The notes beneath the pieces were generated by a model that was not told the DNA's origin, ran no database searches, and saw only the letters and a program-made list of their open reading frames with translations. Positions 43,090 to 52,756 of a DNA stretch of 64,000 nucleotides are shown piece by piece. The position numbers and the translations under genes are program-made. Origin of the DNA: Actinomyces oris (GTDB lineage: Bacteria; Actinomycetota; Actinomycetes; Actinomycetales; Actinomycetaceae); contig NZ_VICC01000006.1 of NCBI RefSeq assembly GCF_006546825.1, positions 310,001-374,000 on the forward strand. Direction: 5' to 3'. Each line of letters starts with the position of its first letter. Within the stretch, counting starts at the first letter, position 1.

Positions 43090-43602
43090 ATGAGTACACG
43101 CAACGTATCCGGGGTCACTGGTCAGTACACGATTGATGGGACTCCGCACGGCTTCACCAGCATCACACCGTTTCTGGCGGTTGACGGCGCCGACCGGGCG
43201 CTTCGGTTCTATCGCGACATCTTCGGGGCGCGCATCGTGGACAGTGTGGAGATGGAGGGGACGGTCGTCCACGCGGAGCTCGACTTCGGTCACAGGAGGC
43301 TCCAGATCGGTGAGCCCTCAGCCTTGTCCGGTCTGGTTGCGACTCCGTCGGATGAGCCGGTCTGCTACTCGATCCGCCTGTACTGCCCGGATGTCGACGC
43401 CGCCGTTGAGCGGGCCACTGCCGCCGGTGCGACCTTGCTGGAACCGCCCGACACCTTCGTGTCCGGGGACAGGTTCGCCTCCATCCGCGATCCCTTCGGC
43501 GTGCGGTGGTCGATCATGACCCGGGTCGAGGACCTGTCCGAGGAGGAGAGCTCCGCCCGTGTTGCCGCGTGGGCCAAGGAGCAGGCCGGTTCCGACAGCT
43601 GA
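43090..43602 (+). CDS. VOC/glyoxalase-fold protein
   Basis: This 170-residue protein has two beta-alpha-beta-beta-beta units of the vicinal oxygen chelate superfamily: ITPFLAVDGADRALRFYRDI, then VHAELDFGHRRLQIGEPSAL, and later IRLYCPDVDAAVERATAAGA with RFASIRDPFGVRWSIM. It resembles PhnB/glyoxalase-like proteins of unknown substrate, often annotated as bleomycin-resistance-like. ATG 43090 is used; the open frame upstream runs opposite the AraC gene and is not homologous. Its likely regulator is the divergent AraC protein. Confidence 0.88.
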   Translation: MSTRNVSGVTGQYTIDGTPHGFTSITPFLAVDGADRALRFYRDIFGARIVDSVEMEGTVVHAELDFGHRRLQIGEPSALSGLVATPSDEPVCYSIRLYCPDVDAAVERATAAGATLLEPPDTFVSGDRFASIRDPFGVRWSIMTRVEDLSEEESSARVAAWAKEQAGSDS

Positions 43603-43614
43603 TCCCTTCCGGGC

Positions 43615-45774
43615 TCAGCGCCGCTGGCGCTTCTCGCGCACGCGCACCCCGATCTGGATGGGGGTGCCGGTGAATCCGAATTCCTCACGCAGGCGGCGCT
43701 CGATGAAGCGCCGGTAGCCGGCGTCGAGGAAGCCGGTGGTGAAGATGACGATCCGGGGCGGGGCCACCTGCACCTGGGTGGCGAAGAGGATGCGGGGCTG
43801 CTTGCCGCCACGCACCGGGTGCGGGGTGGCCGACTGCAGCTGGCCCAGGAACCCGTTGAGGCGCCCTGTGGGCACGCGCGTGGTCCAGCCTTCCAGGGCG
43901 GCGTCGAGGGCGCGCACGAGCCGGTTGGTGTGCCAGCCGGTCCGGGCGGCCAGGTTGATGTGGGGCGCCCAGGAGACGTGGGCCAGGTCGTGCTCAACCT
44001 CCCACAGGAGCATCTTCTGGCGCTCCTCGTCCACCAGATCCCACTTGTTGTTGACCAGGACCAGGGCGCGGCCGGCGTCGACGGCCTGCTGGACGACGCG
44101 CACGTCCTGCTCGCTGATGGGCTCGGAGGCGTCCAGGAGGACGACGGCGACCTCGGCCTTGTCAATGGCGCCCTGCGTGCGCAGCACCGCGTAATAGTCC
44201 GCGCCCCGTGACTGCTTGACGCGCCGACGGATCCCCGCGGTATCGACGAAGACCCACTGGCGCCCGTCGAGCTCGATGATCTCATCGACCGGGTCACGGG
44301 TCGTGCCGGCGGTCTCGTTGACGACGACGCGCTCCTGGCCCGCGATGGAGTTCAGCAGAGAGGACTTGCCGACGTTAGGACGCCCCACGAGGGCGATGCG
44401 ATGCAGGTCCCCCTCCGGCGCTGCGGTGGCCACGGCGGAGACCTCCGGGAGGACCTCCATGACGGCGTCGAGGACCTCGCCACTGCCCCGGCCGTGCAGC
44501 GCCGAGACCGGGAAGGGCTCGCCCAGCCCCAGGTTCCACAGGGTGGCGGCGTCCCCCTCCTGGGCCGGGGAGTCGACCTTGTTGGCGGCCAGCACCACCG
44601 GCTTGCCGCTGCGGCGCAGCATCCGCACCACGCGGGCATCGGTCTCGGTGATGCCGACCTGGGCGTCGACGACCAGCAGGACGGCGTCGGCCATCTCCAC
44701 GGCGATCTCGGCCTGGGTGGCCACGGCGGCGTCGAGACCGGCCACGTCCACCTCCCAGCCGCCGGTGTCGACGATGGTGAAGCGGCGCCCTGCCCACTCC
44801 GCCGGGTAGGAGACCCGGTCGCGGGTGACACCGGGGGTGTCCTGGACGACGGCCTCGCGGCGGCCCAGGACCCGGTTGACGAGTGTCGACTTGCCCACGT
44901 TGGGCCGGCCGACGACGGCCAGGACCGGCAGCCCGGGCTCGATGCTGTCACCGGTGGGCAGGCCGCCGTCGGCCTCCAGGAGGGCGAGGTCCTCCTCATC
45001 GAGCTCGTAGTCGGCCAGGCCCGCCCGCATGGCCTGGGCCCGCAGGTCCTCCTCGGCGTCCCGCTGGGCGGCGGCGTCGGCGGCCTCCTCCACCAGGTCC
45101 AGGACCCGTTCGACGGACTGCTCCAGGGTCAGCTCGGAGGTGTCCACCAGGGTGACGCCCTCGGGTGCGGTGAGGAACTGGGAGACCGTGGCGTCGTCGC
45201 GGTCGCGGCGCACCACCTGGTCGCGCAGGGCGTCGGCGTCGACCTGCTTGCCGGCGGCCTCCAGGTCCCCGGCGCGGCGGGCCAGGCGGGCCTCCTCCGA
45301 TGCGGTCACCAGCAGGCGGGCGTCGGCGTCGGGCGCGATGACGGTGGTGATGTCACGTCCCTCGGCCACGATGCCGGCGCCCTCGGAGAAGGACCCGGCC
45401 TGCCCGGTCGCCTCGAAGCGGATGATCTCGCGCTGGCGGCGCGCCAGCTCGGCGCGCACCTCGAGGTTGGTGGCGACCTTCGAGACGACAGTGGCGATGT
45501 GCGGGTCGCGGATCGCGGTCGATACGTCTGTGCCGTCCACGGTGAAGGTCGGGTGCTCGGGATCCAGCCCCATGTGCAGGGGCATCGCAGCGACGGCCTC
45601 GGCGACGGCGGCCCCGTCCTCCAGGTCGATCCCCTCGTGCTCGCACCACCAGGCGGCGGCCCGGTACATGGCACCGGTGTCCAGGTAGGCCAGTCCCAGC
45701 TCGGCGGCGACGCGCCTCGAGACGGTGGACTTGCCCGATCCGCTTGGTCCGTCGATCGCAACGACGATTCCCAT
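43615..45774 (-). CDS. cmk-der: Fused cytidylate kinase and ribosome-assembly GTPase Der
   Basis: This 719-residue protein joins two housekeeping activities. Residues 1-230 are cytidylate kinase ([39 protein letters not shown]), making CDP from CMP. After an acidic linker, residues about 280-719 are Der/EngA with two GTPase domains ([14 protein letters not shown] with NKVD, and [14 protein letters not shown] with NKWD) and a KH-like C-terminus, needed for 50S assembly. ATG 45774 has GGAGGG four bases upstream. The two genes are usually adjacent but separate; fusion is known in some actinomycetes and bifidobacteria. It converges on the VOC gene 12 bp away. Confidence 0.95.
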   Translation of the reverse strand: MGIVVAIDGPSGSGKSTVSRRVAAELGLAYLDTGAMYRAAAWWCEHEGIDLEDGAAVAEAVAAMPLHMGLDPEHPTFTVDGTDVSTAIRDPHIATVVSKVATNLEVRAELARRQREIIRFEATGQAGSFSEGAGIVAEGRDITTVIAPDADARLLVTASEEARLARRAGDLEAAGKQVDADALRDQVVRRDRDDATVSQFLTAPEGVTLVDTSELTLEQSVERVLDLVEEAADAAAQRDAEEDLRAQAMRAGLADYELDEEDLALLEADGGLPTGDSIEPGLPVLAVVGRPNVGKSTLVNRVLGRREAVVQDTPGVTRDRVSYPAEWAGRRFTIVDTGGWEVDVAGLDAAVATQAEIAVEMADAVLLVVDAQVGITETDARVVRMLRRSGKPVVLAANKVDSPAQEGDAATLWNLGLGEPFPVSALHGRGSGEVLDAVMEVLPEVSAVATAAPEGDLHRIALVGRPNVGKSSLLNSIAGQERVVVNETAGTTRDPVDEIIELDGRQWVFVDTAGIRRRVKQSRGADYYAVLRTQGAIDKAEVAVVLLDASEPISEQDVRVVQQAVDAGRALVLVNNKWDLVDEERQKMLLWEVEHDLAHVSWAPHINLAARTGWHTNRLVRALDAALEGWTTRVPTGRLNGFLGQLQSATPHPVRGGKQPRILFATQVQVAPPRIVIFTTGFLDAGYRRFIERRLREEFGFTGTPIQIGVRVREKRQRR

Positions 45775-45904
45775 GGTGCCCTCCATCAGGGTCCGATTGA
45801 CGGTCATGAACTGGGCCAAGCGTCCCACACTCCGGCGCGGTACCGCGGATCAGGTCCCCATGAGTACTGACACAGGCGGACCTCGGTGACGGATTGAACC
45901 GGCT

Positions 45905-47065
45905 TCAGCCCGCGACGACGCGCCAGCCCTGGGCGTCCAGCGCCTCCTCCAGCCGTTGGGCGGCCGCAGGAAGGACGGAGATGAGGGCGATGCCCGCGCT
46001 CTGCCCGGCCGAGTGCTCCAGGGAGAAGTCCTCAATGTTGACGCCGGCGGCTCCGACGTCCGAGAAGAGCCTGCCCAGCTCGCCGGCGGCGTCGGGCACC
46101 AGCACCTGGACCTCGGTGTAGCGGCGCGGCGCCCCGCCGTGCTTTCCGGGGATGCGTTCCCGACCGAGGTTTCCCCGTGTCATGACATCGGTGACCGCGC
46201 CGACGGCCCCGGAAGCGACCACACGTGCCGCTCCCGGAGCTGTGTGCTCCGGACTGTCCGAATCGCAGGCGGCCGCTTCGATCCCTGTGATCAGTACGCC
46301 TAGGTCATCACGGATTCGGCGCAGCAGGTCGACCACGGGCCCGGCGTTGCCCACGATGATGGCCGACCACAACCTGGGATCCGAGGCCGCGATCCTGGTG
46401 ACGTCACGAAGCCCCTGCCCCGACAGAGCCAGGGCCCCCTCCCCCAGCTCTTCCAGGCGGGCGGCCACGAGTGAGGAGACAAGCTGGGGCATATGGGAGA
46501 CGGCAGCGACGGCAGCGTCATGCTCCGCCGCACCCATGCGCACCGGGGTGGCGCCCACATCGACCGCCAGGTTCCTGATGACCAGCTCCGCCTGTGGATC
46601 GGCGTCCTGGCCGACCACCACCCAGGGGCGCCCGGCGAAGAGGTCGCAGTCGGCGGCGCCGGCGCCCGAGCGCTCCCGGCCGGCCATCGGGTGGGAGCCG
46701 ACGTACCTGCGGGCCTCGTCTCCCGCCCGGGCCCGGACCTCGGCGACGACCCGTTCCTTGACGGAGGCGACGTCAGTGACCACAGCACTGGGGTGGGCGC
46801 TCAGCTGCGCGACGACGACGTCGGCGGTGACGTCGGGGGGCGTGGCCACGACGACGATCTGCGGCTCAGGGCTGTCCTCGTCATGAAGCGATCCTGCTCC
46901 CATGTCTCGGGCCAGGGCCAGGGAGGTGGGCGAGGTGTCGGAGAGCAGGACCTCGACACCCGCCGCCCGCAGCGCCAGGGCGAGTGAGGTTCCCAGCAGC
47001 CCCGTGCCGACGATGAGCACCGGGCCGCGCGTGGACACTGACGCCCGCGGCTCGGGGGCGCTCAC
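45905..47065 (-). CDS. tyrA: Prephenate dehydrogenase
   Basis: TyrA oxidatively decarboxylates prephenate to 4-hydroxyphenylpyruvate in tyrosine synthesis. The 386-residue protein has the dinucleotide motif LIVGTGLLGTSLALALRAAG, the substrate motif YVGSHPMAGRERSG, and the helical dimer segment AAVSHMPQLVSSLVA. A C-terminal ACT-like region (YTEVQVLVPDAAGELGRLF; GVNIEDFSLEHSAG) suggests feedback control by tyrosine. The start is GTG 47065, overlapping the rluB stop as GTGA. Confidence 0.93.
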   Translation of the reverse strand: MSAPEPRASVSTRGPVLIVGTGLLGTSLALALRAAGVEVLLSDTSPTSLALARDMGAGSLHDEDSPEPQIVVVATPPDVTADVVVAQLSAHPSAVVTDVASVKERVVAEVRARAGDEARRYVGSHPMAGRERSGAGAADCDLFAGRPWVVVGQDADPQAELVIRNLAVDVGATPVRMGAAEHDAAVAAVSHMPQLVSSLVAARLEELGEGALALSGQGLRDVTRIAASDPRLWSAIIVGNAGPVVDLLRRIRDDLGVLITGIEAAACDSDSPEHTAPGAARVVASGAVGAVTDVMTRGNLGRERIPGKHGGAPRRYTEVQVLVPDAAGELGRLFSDVGAAGVNIEDFSLEHSAGQSAGIALISVLPAAAQRLEEALDAQGWRVVAG

Positions 47066-48036
47066 AGCCCGACCTCCTGCTGCAGTGCGGCGATCTCCTG
47101 GCCGCTGAGGGGGCGGGTCTGGCCGGGGCGCAGGTTGCCCAGCCGCAGCGGTCCGAGCCGGGTGCGCGCCAGACGCGTCACAGGGTGGCCGACGGCGTCC
47201 AGCATACGCCGCACGATGCGGTTCTTGCCGGAGTGGAGGTTGATCTCAACGATGGAACCGCGCGGCCCGGAATCCTTGACGGTCACTCGGTCCGCCTTGG
47301 CCTCACCGTCCTCCAGCTCGATGCCGCGCCGCAGCTTACGCGGGACCCAGGGCTCAACCTGTCCCTCAACGATGGCGACATAAGTCTTCGCGATCTCAAA
47401 ACTGGGGTGCATGAGCCGGTGGGAGAGCTCGCCGTCGTTGGACAGCAGGAGCAGCCCCTCGGTCTCAGTGTCGAGGCGCCCGACATGCACCAGGCGCAGC
47501 GAGTCGGGCAGCTCGGGGTGCTCGGCCAGGTAGTCGCGTCCATACTGGGCCACGGTGGGGCGGCCCTCAGGGTCCTCCATGGTGGTGACGACCCCTGCCG
47601 GCTTGTGGAGCATGAGGGTGATGAACTCGGGGTTGGTGAGGATTCGGCTGCCGTCAACGCGGATCTCCTGGGTCAGCGGGTCCACCCTGACGCCTGCCTC
47701 GGTGACGGAGATACCGTCGACGCTGACGCGGCCGTCGGCGATGAGCTGCTCGCAGGCGCGGCGCGAGGCAACCCCTGCGTGGGCCAGGACCTTCTGCAGC
47801 CGTTGTCCGGAGGCGACGTGCGGGTCGTCCTGGCCGCCCTTGGTGGCACGCTCACGCATCTGGAGCAGACGAGCCTCCTCGTCCTCGTCGATGGCCTCGG
47901 CATCGAAGGCGGCCAGGTCGCCGGCGTCGGCCTGCTCGTCCAGCTCCTCGAGGTCATCCTCGTCGTAGAACTCCTGGGCCCCGAAGTCGCTGTGGGGCAC
48001 GGACTCGGTTCGGGTGTGGCGGTTCCTCGGGGTCAT
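47062..48036 (-). CDS. rluB: 23S rRNA pseudouridine synthase, RluB/RsuA family
   Basis: The 324-residue enzyme has an S4 domain (RLQKVLAHAGVASRRACEQL) and the catalytic motif LVHVGRLDTETEGLLLLSND containing the essential Asp. RIVRRMLDAVGHPVTRLART follows, as in RluB/RsuA. It carries an acidic N-terminal extension of about 75 residues (DEDDLEELDEQADAGDLAAF) not found in E. coli RluB. It overlaps scpB upstream and tyrA downstream by four bases each, indicating tight coupling. Confidence 0.93.
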   Translation of the reverse strand: MTPRNRHTRTESVPHSDFGAQEFYDEDDLEELDEQADAGDLAAFDAEAIDEDEEARLLQMRERATKGGQDDPHVASGQRLQKVLAHAGVASRRACEQLIADGRVSVDGISVTEAGVRVDPLTQEIRVDGSRILTNPEFITLMLHKPAGVVTTMEDPEGRPTVAQYGRDYLAEHPELPDSLRLVHVGRLDTETEGLLLLSNDGELSHRLMHPSFEIAKTYVAIVEGQVEPWVPRKLRRGIELEDGEAKADRVTVKDSGPRGSIVEINLHSGKNRIVRRMLDAVGHPVTRLARTRLGPLRLGNLRPGQTRPLSGQEIAALQQEVGL

Positions 48037-48632
48037 GGGGTCCTCCTACCGGCCATCTCATCGGCCTGTTCGACGATCTCCCCCAGTGCCTCGACGCGGG
48101 GGAGGTAGGGAGCCAGGGGTGGCAGCTCGTCCAGGGAGTCGATTCCCAGGTACTCCAGGAAGTCTCCCGTGGTCCGGTACAGGATCGCACCGGAGGTCTC
48201 GGCACCGGCCTCCTCGATGAGGCCGCGGGCGTGCAGGGTGCGCATGACGCCGTCGACATTGACCCCGCGGATCTGTGCAACACGCCCGCGGGTGACCGGC
48301 TGCCGGTAGGCGACGACGGCCAGGGTCTCCAGCGCGGCCTGGCTCAGGCGCGCGGTGGCGCCGCCAATGATGAACTGCTCGACGAGGTCGGCGTGCTCGG
48401 GTACGGAGGCGAAGCGCCACCCGCCTGCCGCACGTCGCAGGAGGAATCCGTGAGCACGACTGCCGGGTGCCTCTCCCCGGTACTCGGCGGCCAGGTCCTC
48501 GAGCAGCTCCTCACAGATGCTCTCCTCAATGCCGAGGGCCTCGGCGATTGCAGAGGTGATCACCGGTTCATCGGCGACGATGAGGATGGCTTCAGCGGCA
48601 CTGCGCAGCCGAGACCCGGCGGCTTCGCTCAT
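48033..48632 (-). CDS. scpB: Segregation and condensation protein ScpB
   Basis: ScpB is the winged-helix (kite) subunit that dimerises and binds ScpA in the SMC condensin complex. The 199-residue product has AEAILIVADEPVITSAIAEA, LETLAVVAYRQPVTRGRVAQ and IRGVNVDGVMRTLHARGLIE, the characteristic ScpB blocks. It overlaps scpA and rluB by four bases. Length is normal. Confidence 0.95.
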   Translation of the reverse strand: MSEAAGSRLRSAAEAILIVADEPVITSAIAEALGIEESICEELLEDLAAEYRGEAPGSRAHGFLLRRAAGGWRFASVPEHADLVEQFIIGGATARLSQAALETLAVVAYRQPVTRGRVAQIRGVNVDGVMRTLHARGLIEEAGAETSGAILYRTTGDFLEYLGIDSLDELPPLAPYLPRVEALGEIVEQADEMAGRRTP

Positions 48633-49450
48633 GCGAATTCCTCCTCGAGCTCAGTGAGGTTCTCAGAGGTCATCATGCCGGTCAGGTCGTCCTGGCCGCC
48701 GCACCAGGTCACGGTGATCTCGCCCATGGCCTCGGTCTGGTCCAGCTCGGCACTGCCCTGCCGGTGGAGAATAAGCAGCGCCAGGAAGCGGGCCACCACG
48801 ACGGCGGTGCGCTCGGCGTCCTCAATGATCTGGGCGAAGGTCAGGGTTCCGTGACTGCGCAGCCTGCTGGCGATGAGGCTCAGCTGCTCACCGACCGGTA
48901 CCCGCTCGTGCAGGTGAACTGTCTGGACGCCCGGATCCGTGGGCCGGGTGAAGGCGCCGACCGCCAGCCGATTCAGCTCTTCTGGGGTGATGGTGGCCAC
49001 GAGCTTGGGAAGCAGCGCCGCCAGGTGCGGTTCCAGGGCGACGATGCGGGGGTAGCTGCGTGCGGAGGTCTCCGCCCGGTGGCGGAAGGCCGCTGCGGCC
49101 TCCTTGAAGGCCCGGTACTGCAGGAGCCGGGCGAAGAGCAGGTCACGGGCCTCGAGCAGCTCGAGGTCGGGCTCTTCCTCGTCCTCGTCATGGGGCAGAA
49201 GGCGGTGGGCCTTGAGCGCCAGGAGGGTGGAGGCCACGACGATGAACTCCGATGCGCGCCCCAGGTCCCAGTCCGAGCGCATGTGGGCGATGAAGTCGTC
49301 GGTCACCTCGGCCAGTGCCAGCTCGGTGACGTCGAGCCGCTTGCGGGCGATGAGGCTCAGTAGCAGGTCGAAGGGGCCTTCGAACTGGGGCAGCGTGACG
49401 CTGAATCCGGGCAGCCGGGGCGGCCCCTGGTCCTCCGACTCAGGCGACAT
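48629..49450 (-). CDS. scpA: Segregation and condensation protein ScpA
   Basis: ScpA is the kleisin that bridges SMC heads. The 273-residue product begins the family homology at FEGPFDLLLSLIARKRLDVT, continues with ASEFIVVASTLLALKAHRLL, and ends with the SMC cap-binding winged helix (LTFAQIIEDAERTAVVVARF). ATG 49450 is chosen because it directly precedes the homologous region and overlaps the parA end by 11 bp; codons further upstream run through parA in a different frame and are unrelated. Confidence 0.95.
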   Translation of the reverse strand: MSPESEDQGPPRLPGFSVTLPQFEGPFDLLLSLIARKRLDVTELALAEVTDDFIAHMRSDWDLGRASEFIVVASTLLALKAHRLLPHDEDEEEPDLELLEARDLLFARLLQYRAFKEAAAAFRHRAETSARSYPRIVALEPHLAALLPKLVATITPEELNRLAVGAFTRPTDPGVQTVHLHERVPVGEQLSLIASRLRSHGTLTFAQIIEDAERTAVVVARFLALLILHRQGSAELDQTEAMGEITVTWCGGQDDLTGMMTSENLTELEEEFA

Positions 49451-50312
49451 CGCCGCGGGCGATGACCTCGCGGGCCAGCCGGCGGTAGGCGTCCGCGCCG
49501 GGGTGGGAGGGCGCGTAGCTGGTGATCGGCTCATTGGCCACAGAGGCGTCCGGGAACTTGATCGTGCGCCGGATGCGCGTGTCGAAGAGCTGCTCGCCGA
49601 AGGCCTGCTCCAGGCGCTCGAGCACTTCTCGTGAGTGCAGGGTGCGGGAGTCCACCATGGTGGCAAGGATGCCGTCGATCTCCAGGGTGGCGTTGAGGCG
49701 GTCCTTGACGCGCTCGACGGTCTCCACCAGGAGCGCCACCCCGCGCAGGGCGAAGAACTCGGTCTCCAGGGGGATGATGACGCCGTGGGAGGCGGTCAGG
49801 GCGTTGATGGTCAGCAGTCCGAGCGAGGGCTGGCAGTCCACGAGGATCACGTCGTACTCGTCGAGAACCGGTCGCAGCACCCGCTTGAGGGCCTGTTCGC
49901 GGGCGACCTCGTTGACGAGCTGGACCTCGGCGGCGGACAGGTCGATGTTGGCCGGGACGATGTCCAGTCCCTCCACCGTGGTCTCGTGGATGACCGTGCG
50001 GATGTCCGGACGGCTGGCGACGAGCAGGTCGTAGATGGTGGAGTCGAGCTCGTGGGCGTTGATGCCCAGGCCGGCAGAGGCCGCTCCCTGGGGGTCGAAG
50101 TCGACGATGAGGACCTTGCGCCCCAGCTCGGCCAGTGCCGCGCCGAGGTTGATCGTCGTCGTGGTCTTTCCGACGCCGCCCTTCTGGTTGCACATGGAAA
50201 TGACCCGAGCGGGTCCGTGCGACTCCAGCGGCGCGGGAACGGGGAAGTCCTTCTCCTCGTTCTCGTCGGTGCCGGGGTTGTCGATCAGGCCTGGCTGGAT
50301 GGAGTCATTCAC
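49440..50312 (-). CDS. ParA/Soj-like ATPase (scp-linked paralogue)
   Basis: This 290-residue deviant-Walker ATPase has CNQKGGVGKTTTTINLGAAL, VLIVDFDPQGAASAGLG and DVILVDCQPSLGLLTINAL, as in chromosome-partitioning ParA. There is no parB next to it; in actinobacteria this paralogue is regularly encoded between xerD and scpA. It has an acidic N-terminal extension of about 35 residues. The start is GTG 50312. A role in chromosome organisation with ScpAB is inferred from context. Confidence 0.92.
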   Translation of the reverse strand: MNDSIQPGLIDNPGTDENEEKDFPVPAPLESHGPARVISMCNQKGGVGKTTTTINLGAALAELGRKVLIVDFDPQGAASAGLGINAHELDSTIYDLLVASRPDIRTVIHETTVEGLDIVPANIDLSAAEVQLVNEVAREQALKRVLRPVLDEYDVILVDCQPSLGLLTINALTASHGVIIPLETEFFALRGVALLVETVERVKDRLNATLEIDGILATMVDSRTLHSREVLERLEQAFGEQLFDTRIRRTIKFPDASVANEPITSYAPSHPGADAYRRLAREVIARGDVA

Positions 50313-50473
50313 ATCGCCCAGCCTAGTCGAAAGCCGACCGTCATCGCCCAGTTCAGACGGGACACGCCAGAGAACAGCCCTGACAGGAGCCTGCTTTCAG
50401 GCACGACCCGGTGCGCACTCAGGCTTCCCCCACCGGGGACCGGTGGCACGGTCTGCGACGAGGGGCTCGGCGA

Positions 50474-51409
50474 TCAGGCCAGAGCCCGAGGGTGGCTGGT
50501 GGCGTAGACCTCCCGCAGGTGGTCGACGGTGACCTTCGTGTAAATCTGGGTGGTGGTGACCGAGGCGTGCCCGAGCATCTCCTGGACGACACGCACGTCC
50601 GCCCCTCCCGCCAGCAAGTGCGTGGCGAAGGAGTGGCGCAGAGTGTGGGGGGAAATGCGCCGCTCATCGGCGCCATCCGCCCCGATGAGCCCGGCCCGTT
50701 CAGCGGCCTGCTGCAGGACGGCCCAGGCGCTCTGCCGACTCAGGGGCCTGCCCAGGGTGTTGAGGAAGACCTGCGGTACTCCCCTGCCCTTCTCGGCCAG
50801 GACCGGTCTGCCTCGCACCAGGTAGGCGTCCAGCGCCTCCCAGGCGTAGGTCCCCATGGGAACCACGCGTTCCTTACGTCCCTTGCCGAACAGCCTCAGC
50901 AGCCGGGAGTCGGTGTCAAGGTCATCGACGACGAGCCCCACCGCCTCGGAGATGCGGGCTCCAGTGGCGTAGAGGACCTCCAGCAGCGCCCGGTCACGCA
51001 GGCTCACCGGGGAGTCGTCGACTCCTGCGGCCTCCAGAAGGCGGCGGACCTCGTCAATCCCTAAGGCCTTGGGCAGGCGTCTTCCGGGCTGAGGCGGGCG
51101 CACAGTGGCCGAGGGATCCTCGGAGGTGGTGCCCTCGGCCAGGAGGAACTTGTGCCAGCCGCGCACCGCGGTGACGGTTCTGGATGCCGAGGACGACGCC
51201 AGCGGGCGGGCGCCGTCGGAACCGGTGCGCAGGACCTCGAGGAAGCCGGCCACGTCATTGCGGCTGACCTCCTGCGGCGCCGAGATGCCGGCGCTCCTCA
51301 GGTAACGCAGGTAGCGGCCGAGGTCGCGCTCGTAGGCGCTCAGGGTGTGAGGGCTCAGCCCACGCTCAACACGCAGGTGGGCGAGGTAACCACGCAGCCC
51401 CCGGTCCAG
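50474..51409 (-). CDS. xerD: Tyrosine recombinase XerD, start codon unresolved
   Basis: XerD resolves chromosome dimers at dif with XerC. The catalytic domain is complete: Arg in [13 protein letters not shown], Lys in [37 protein letters not shown] and Tyr in QIYTKVTV. The core-binding domain is also encoded ([35 protein letters not shown]), but upstream of GTG 51253, so that GTG cannot be the true start. No ATG, GTG or TTG occurs in frame between it and a stop near the secG start. CTG 51409 would give 311 residues, close to the family norm, and is used provisionally. Confidence 0.85.
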   Translation of the reverse strand: MDRGLRGYLAHLRVERGLSPHTLSAYERDLGRYLRYLRSAGISAPQEVSRNDVAGFLEVLRTGSDGARPLASSSASRTVTAVRGWHKFLLAEGTTSEDPSATVRPPQPGRRLPKALGIDEVRRLLEAAGVDDSPVSLRDRALLEVLYATGARISEAVGLVVDDLDTDSRLLRLFGKGRKERVVPMGTYAWEALDAYLVRGRPVLAEKGRGVPQVFLNTLGRPLSRQSAWAVLQQAAERAGLIGADGADERRISPHTLRHSFATHLLAGGADVRVVQEMLGHASVTTTQIYTKVTVDHLREVYATSHPRALA

Positions 51410-51488
51410 GACGTCGCCACGTGGATCGGGGGTGGTGTCGACGGTCGGTTCCGTCGTGTGCGCAGTGCTCGTCGGAGTCCGCCGAGGC

Positions 51489-51731
51489 TCAGCCGAGCTT
51501 GGCGACCAGGCCGAGCCCGACGATCGTGATCGTCCAGATGATGGCCACCGCCACCGTGATGCGGTCGAGGTTGCGCTCGGCCACGCCGGAGGACCCTGCG
51601 GAGGAGGAGATACCGCCGCCGAACATGTCCGACAGACCGCCGCCCTTGCCCTTGTGCAGGAGGATCGACATGATGAGGAAGAAGCTCGAGAGGACGAGCA
51701 GCACCTGAAGGACGATACGCACTACGTTCAC
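51489..51731 (-). CDS. secG: Preprotein translocase subunit SecG
   Basis: This 80-residue protein has two hydrophobic segments ([20 protein letters not shown] and [18 protein letters not shown]) flanking a Gly/Ser-rich loop ([20 protein letters not shown]), the standard SecG pattern. GTG 51731 is chosen with AAGGGA eight bases upstream; a longer in-frame extension contains no family sequence. It follows tpiA on the same strand, but a 19-bp hairpin between them suggests a separate transcript or partial read-through. Confidence 0.93.
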   Translation of the reverse strand: MNVVRIVLQVLLVLSSFFLIMSILLHKGKGGGLSDMFGGGISSSAGSSGVAERNLDRITVAVAIIWTITIVGLGLVAKLG

Positions 51732-51853
51732 GTCACGTTCCCTTCGTTGTTGGTTCCGTCTTGCTGCGGGGGCCTCACGCTCCGGCAGGTCCGGCGCGAC
51801 TCCCGACAGGGTCCGCGCCCCCACCTGTCCGCGTGGCAGTCTACCTGCAACGC

Positions 51854-51898
51854 ACAGGGTCCCGGACACCTCGGGGTGTGAGGTGTCCGGGACCCTGT
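51854..51898. terminator. Strong hairpin terminator after tpiA
   Basis: Nineteen-base perfect arms (51854-51872 and 51880-51898) around a seven-base loop lie 63 bp after the tpiA stop. No U tract follows on either strand, but the long stem is the strongest hairpin in the glycolytic cluster. Confidence 0.75.
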
Positions 51899-51961
51899 CA
51901 GCGAGCAGTGAGACGCTGCGGAGAAGTGATCGCTCAGTTCCTCCGCCGCGGCTCGGCTCGC

Positions 51962-52741
51962 TCAGGCGTAGAAGCCGGCCATGGCGGCGAAGGAGTCCGC
52001 CTTGAGGGAGGCTCCGCCGACGAGTGCGCCGTCGACGTCGGGCTGGGTCATGAGCTCCTTGATGTTGCCGGGCTTGGCGGAGCCGCCGTAGAGGATGCGG
52101 GTGGCGTCGGCCGTAGCGTCACCGTAGTCGGCGCGCAGGGCCTCGCGGATCGCTCCGCACACCTCCTGGGCGTCCTCGGCGGTGGCGGTCTCGCCGGTGC
52201 CGATGGCCCAGATGGGCTCGTAGGCGATGACGATCTTGGCGACGTCCTCGCCGCTCCATCCCTCCAGGGCGGCGCGGATCTGCCCCAGGACGAAGTCGAC
52301 GTGGGTGCCGGCCTTGCGGATCTCCAGGGCCTCACCGCAGCACAGGATGGGGGTCATGCCGGCGTCGAGCACCTTGCGGGCCTTGGCGCCCACGAGGGCG
52401 TCGGACTCGCCGTGGTACTCGCGGCGCTCGGAGTGGCCCATGACGACGTAGCTGACACCGAGCTTGGTGAGCATCTCGGTGGAGATCTCGCCGGTGTAGG
52501 CGCCGTTGTCGTGGATGGAGACGTCCTGGGCGCCGTACTTGATGTCCAGGGAGTCGGCCTCGACGACGGTCTGCACGGTGCGGATGTCCGTGAAGGGCGG
52601 GATCACGAGGACCTCGCACTTGGTGTAGTCGTGGTCGTGGTCCTTGAGTTCCATGGCCAGGCCCTGGACGAGGTGGTTGGCCTCGAGGTGGTCGAGGTTC
52701 ATCTTCCAGTTGCCCGCCATGAGCGGGGTGCGGTTACTCAT
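51962..52741 (-). CDS. tpiA: Triosephosphate isomerase
   Basis: This 259-residue TIM-barrel enzyme interconverts dihydroxyacetone phosphate and glyceraldehyde 3-phosphate. It has the Lys-containing motif AGNWKMN, the catalytic His in [11 protein letters not shown], and the catalytic Glu in [12 protein letters not shown]. Phosphate contacts are in [11 protein letters not shown] and GALVGGASL. Start ATG 52741, 15 bp after pgk, so it is co-transcribed with it. Confidence 0.96.
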   Translation of the reverse strand: MSNRTPLMAGNWKMNLDHLEANHLVQGLAMELKDHDHDYTKCEVLVIPPFTDIRTVQTVVEADSLDIKYGAQDVSIHDNGAYTGEISTEMLTKLGVSYVVMGHSERREYHGESDALVGAKARKVLDAGMTPILCCGEALEIRKAGTHVDFVLGQIRAALEGWSGEDVAKIVIAYEPIWAIGTGETATAEDAQEVCGAIREALRADYGDATADATRILYGGSAKPGNIKELMTQPDVDGALVGGASLKADSFAAMAGFYA

Positions 52742-52756
52742 CTGGGTTGCCTTCCT

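Noticed and set aside
50474..51253. GTG 51253 as the start of xerD
   Set aside because: It would remove about 50 residues of the conserved core-binding domain that are encoded in frame directly upstream.
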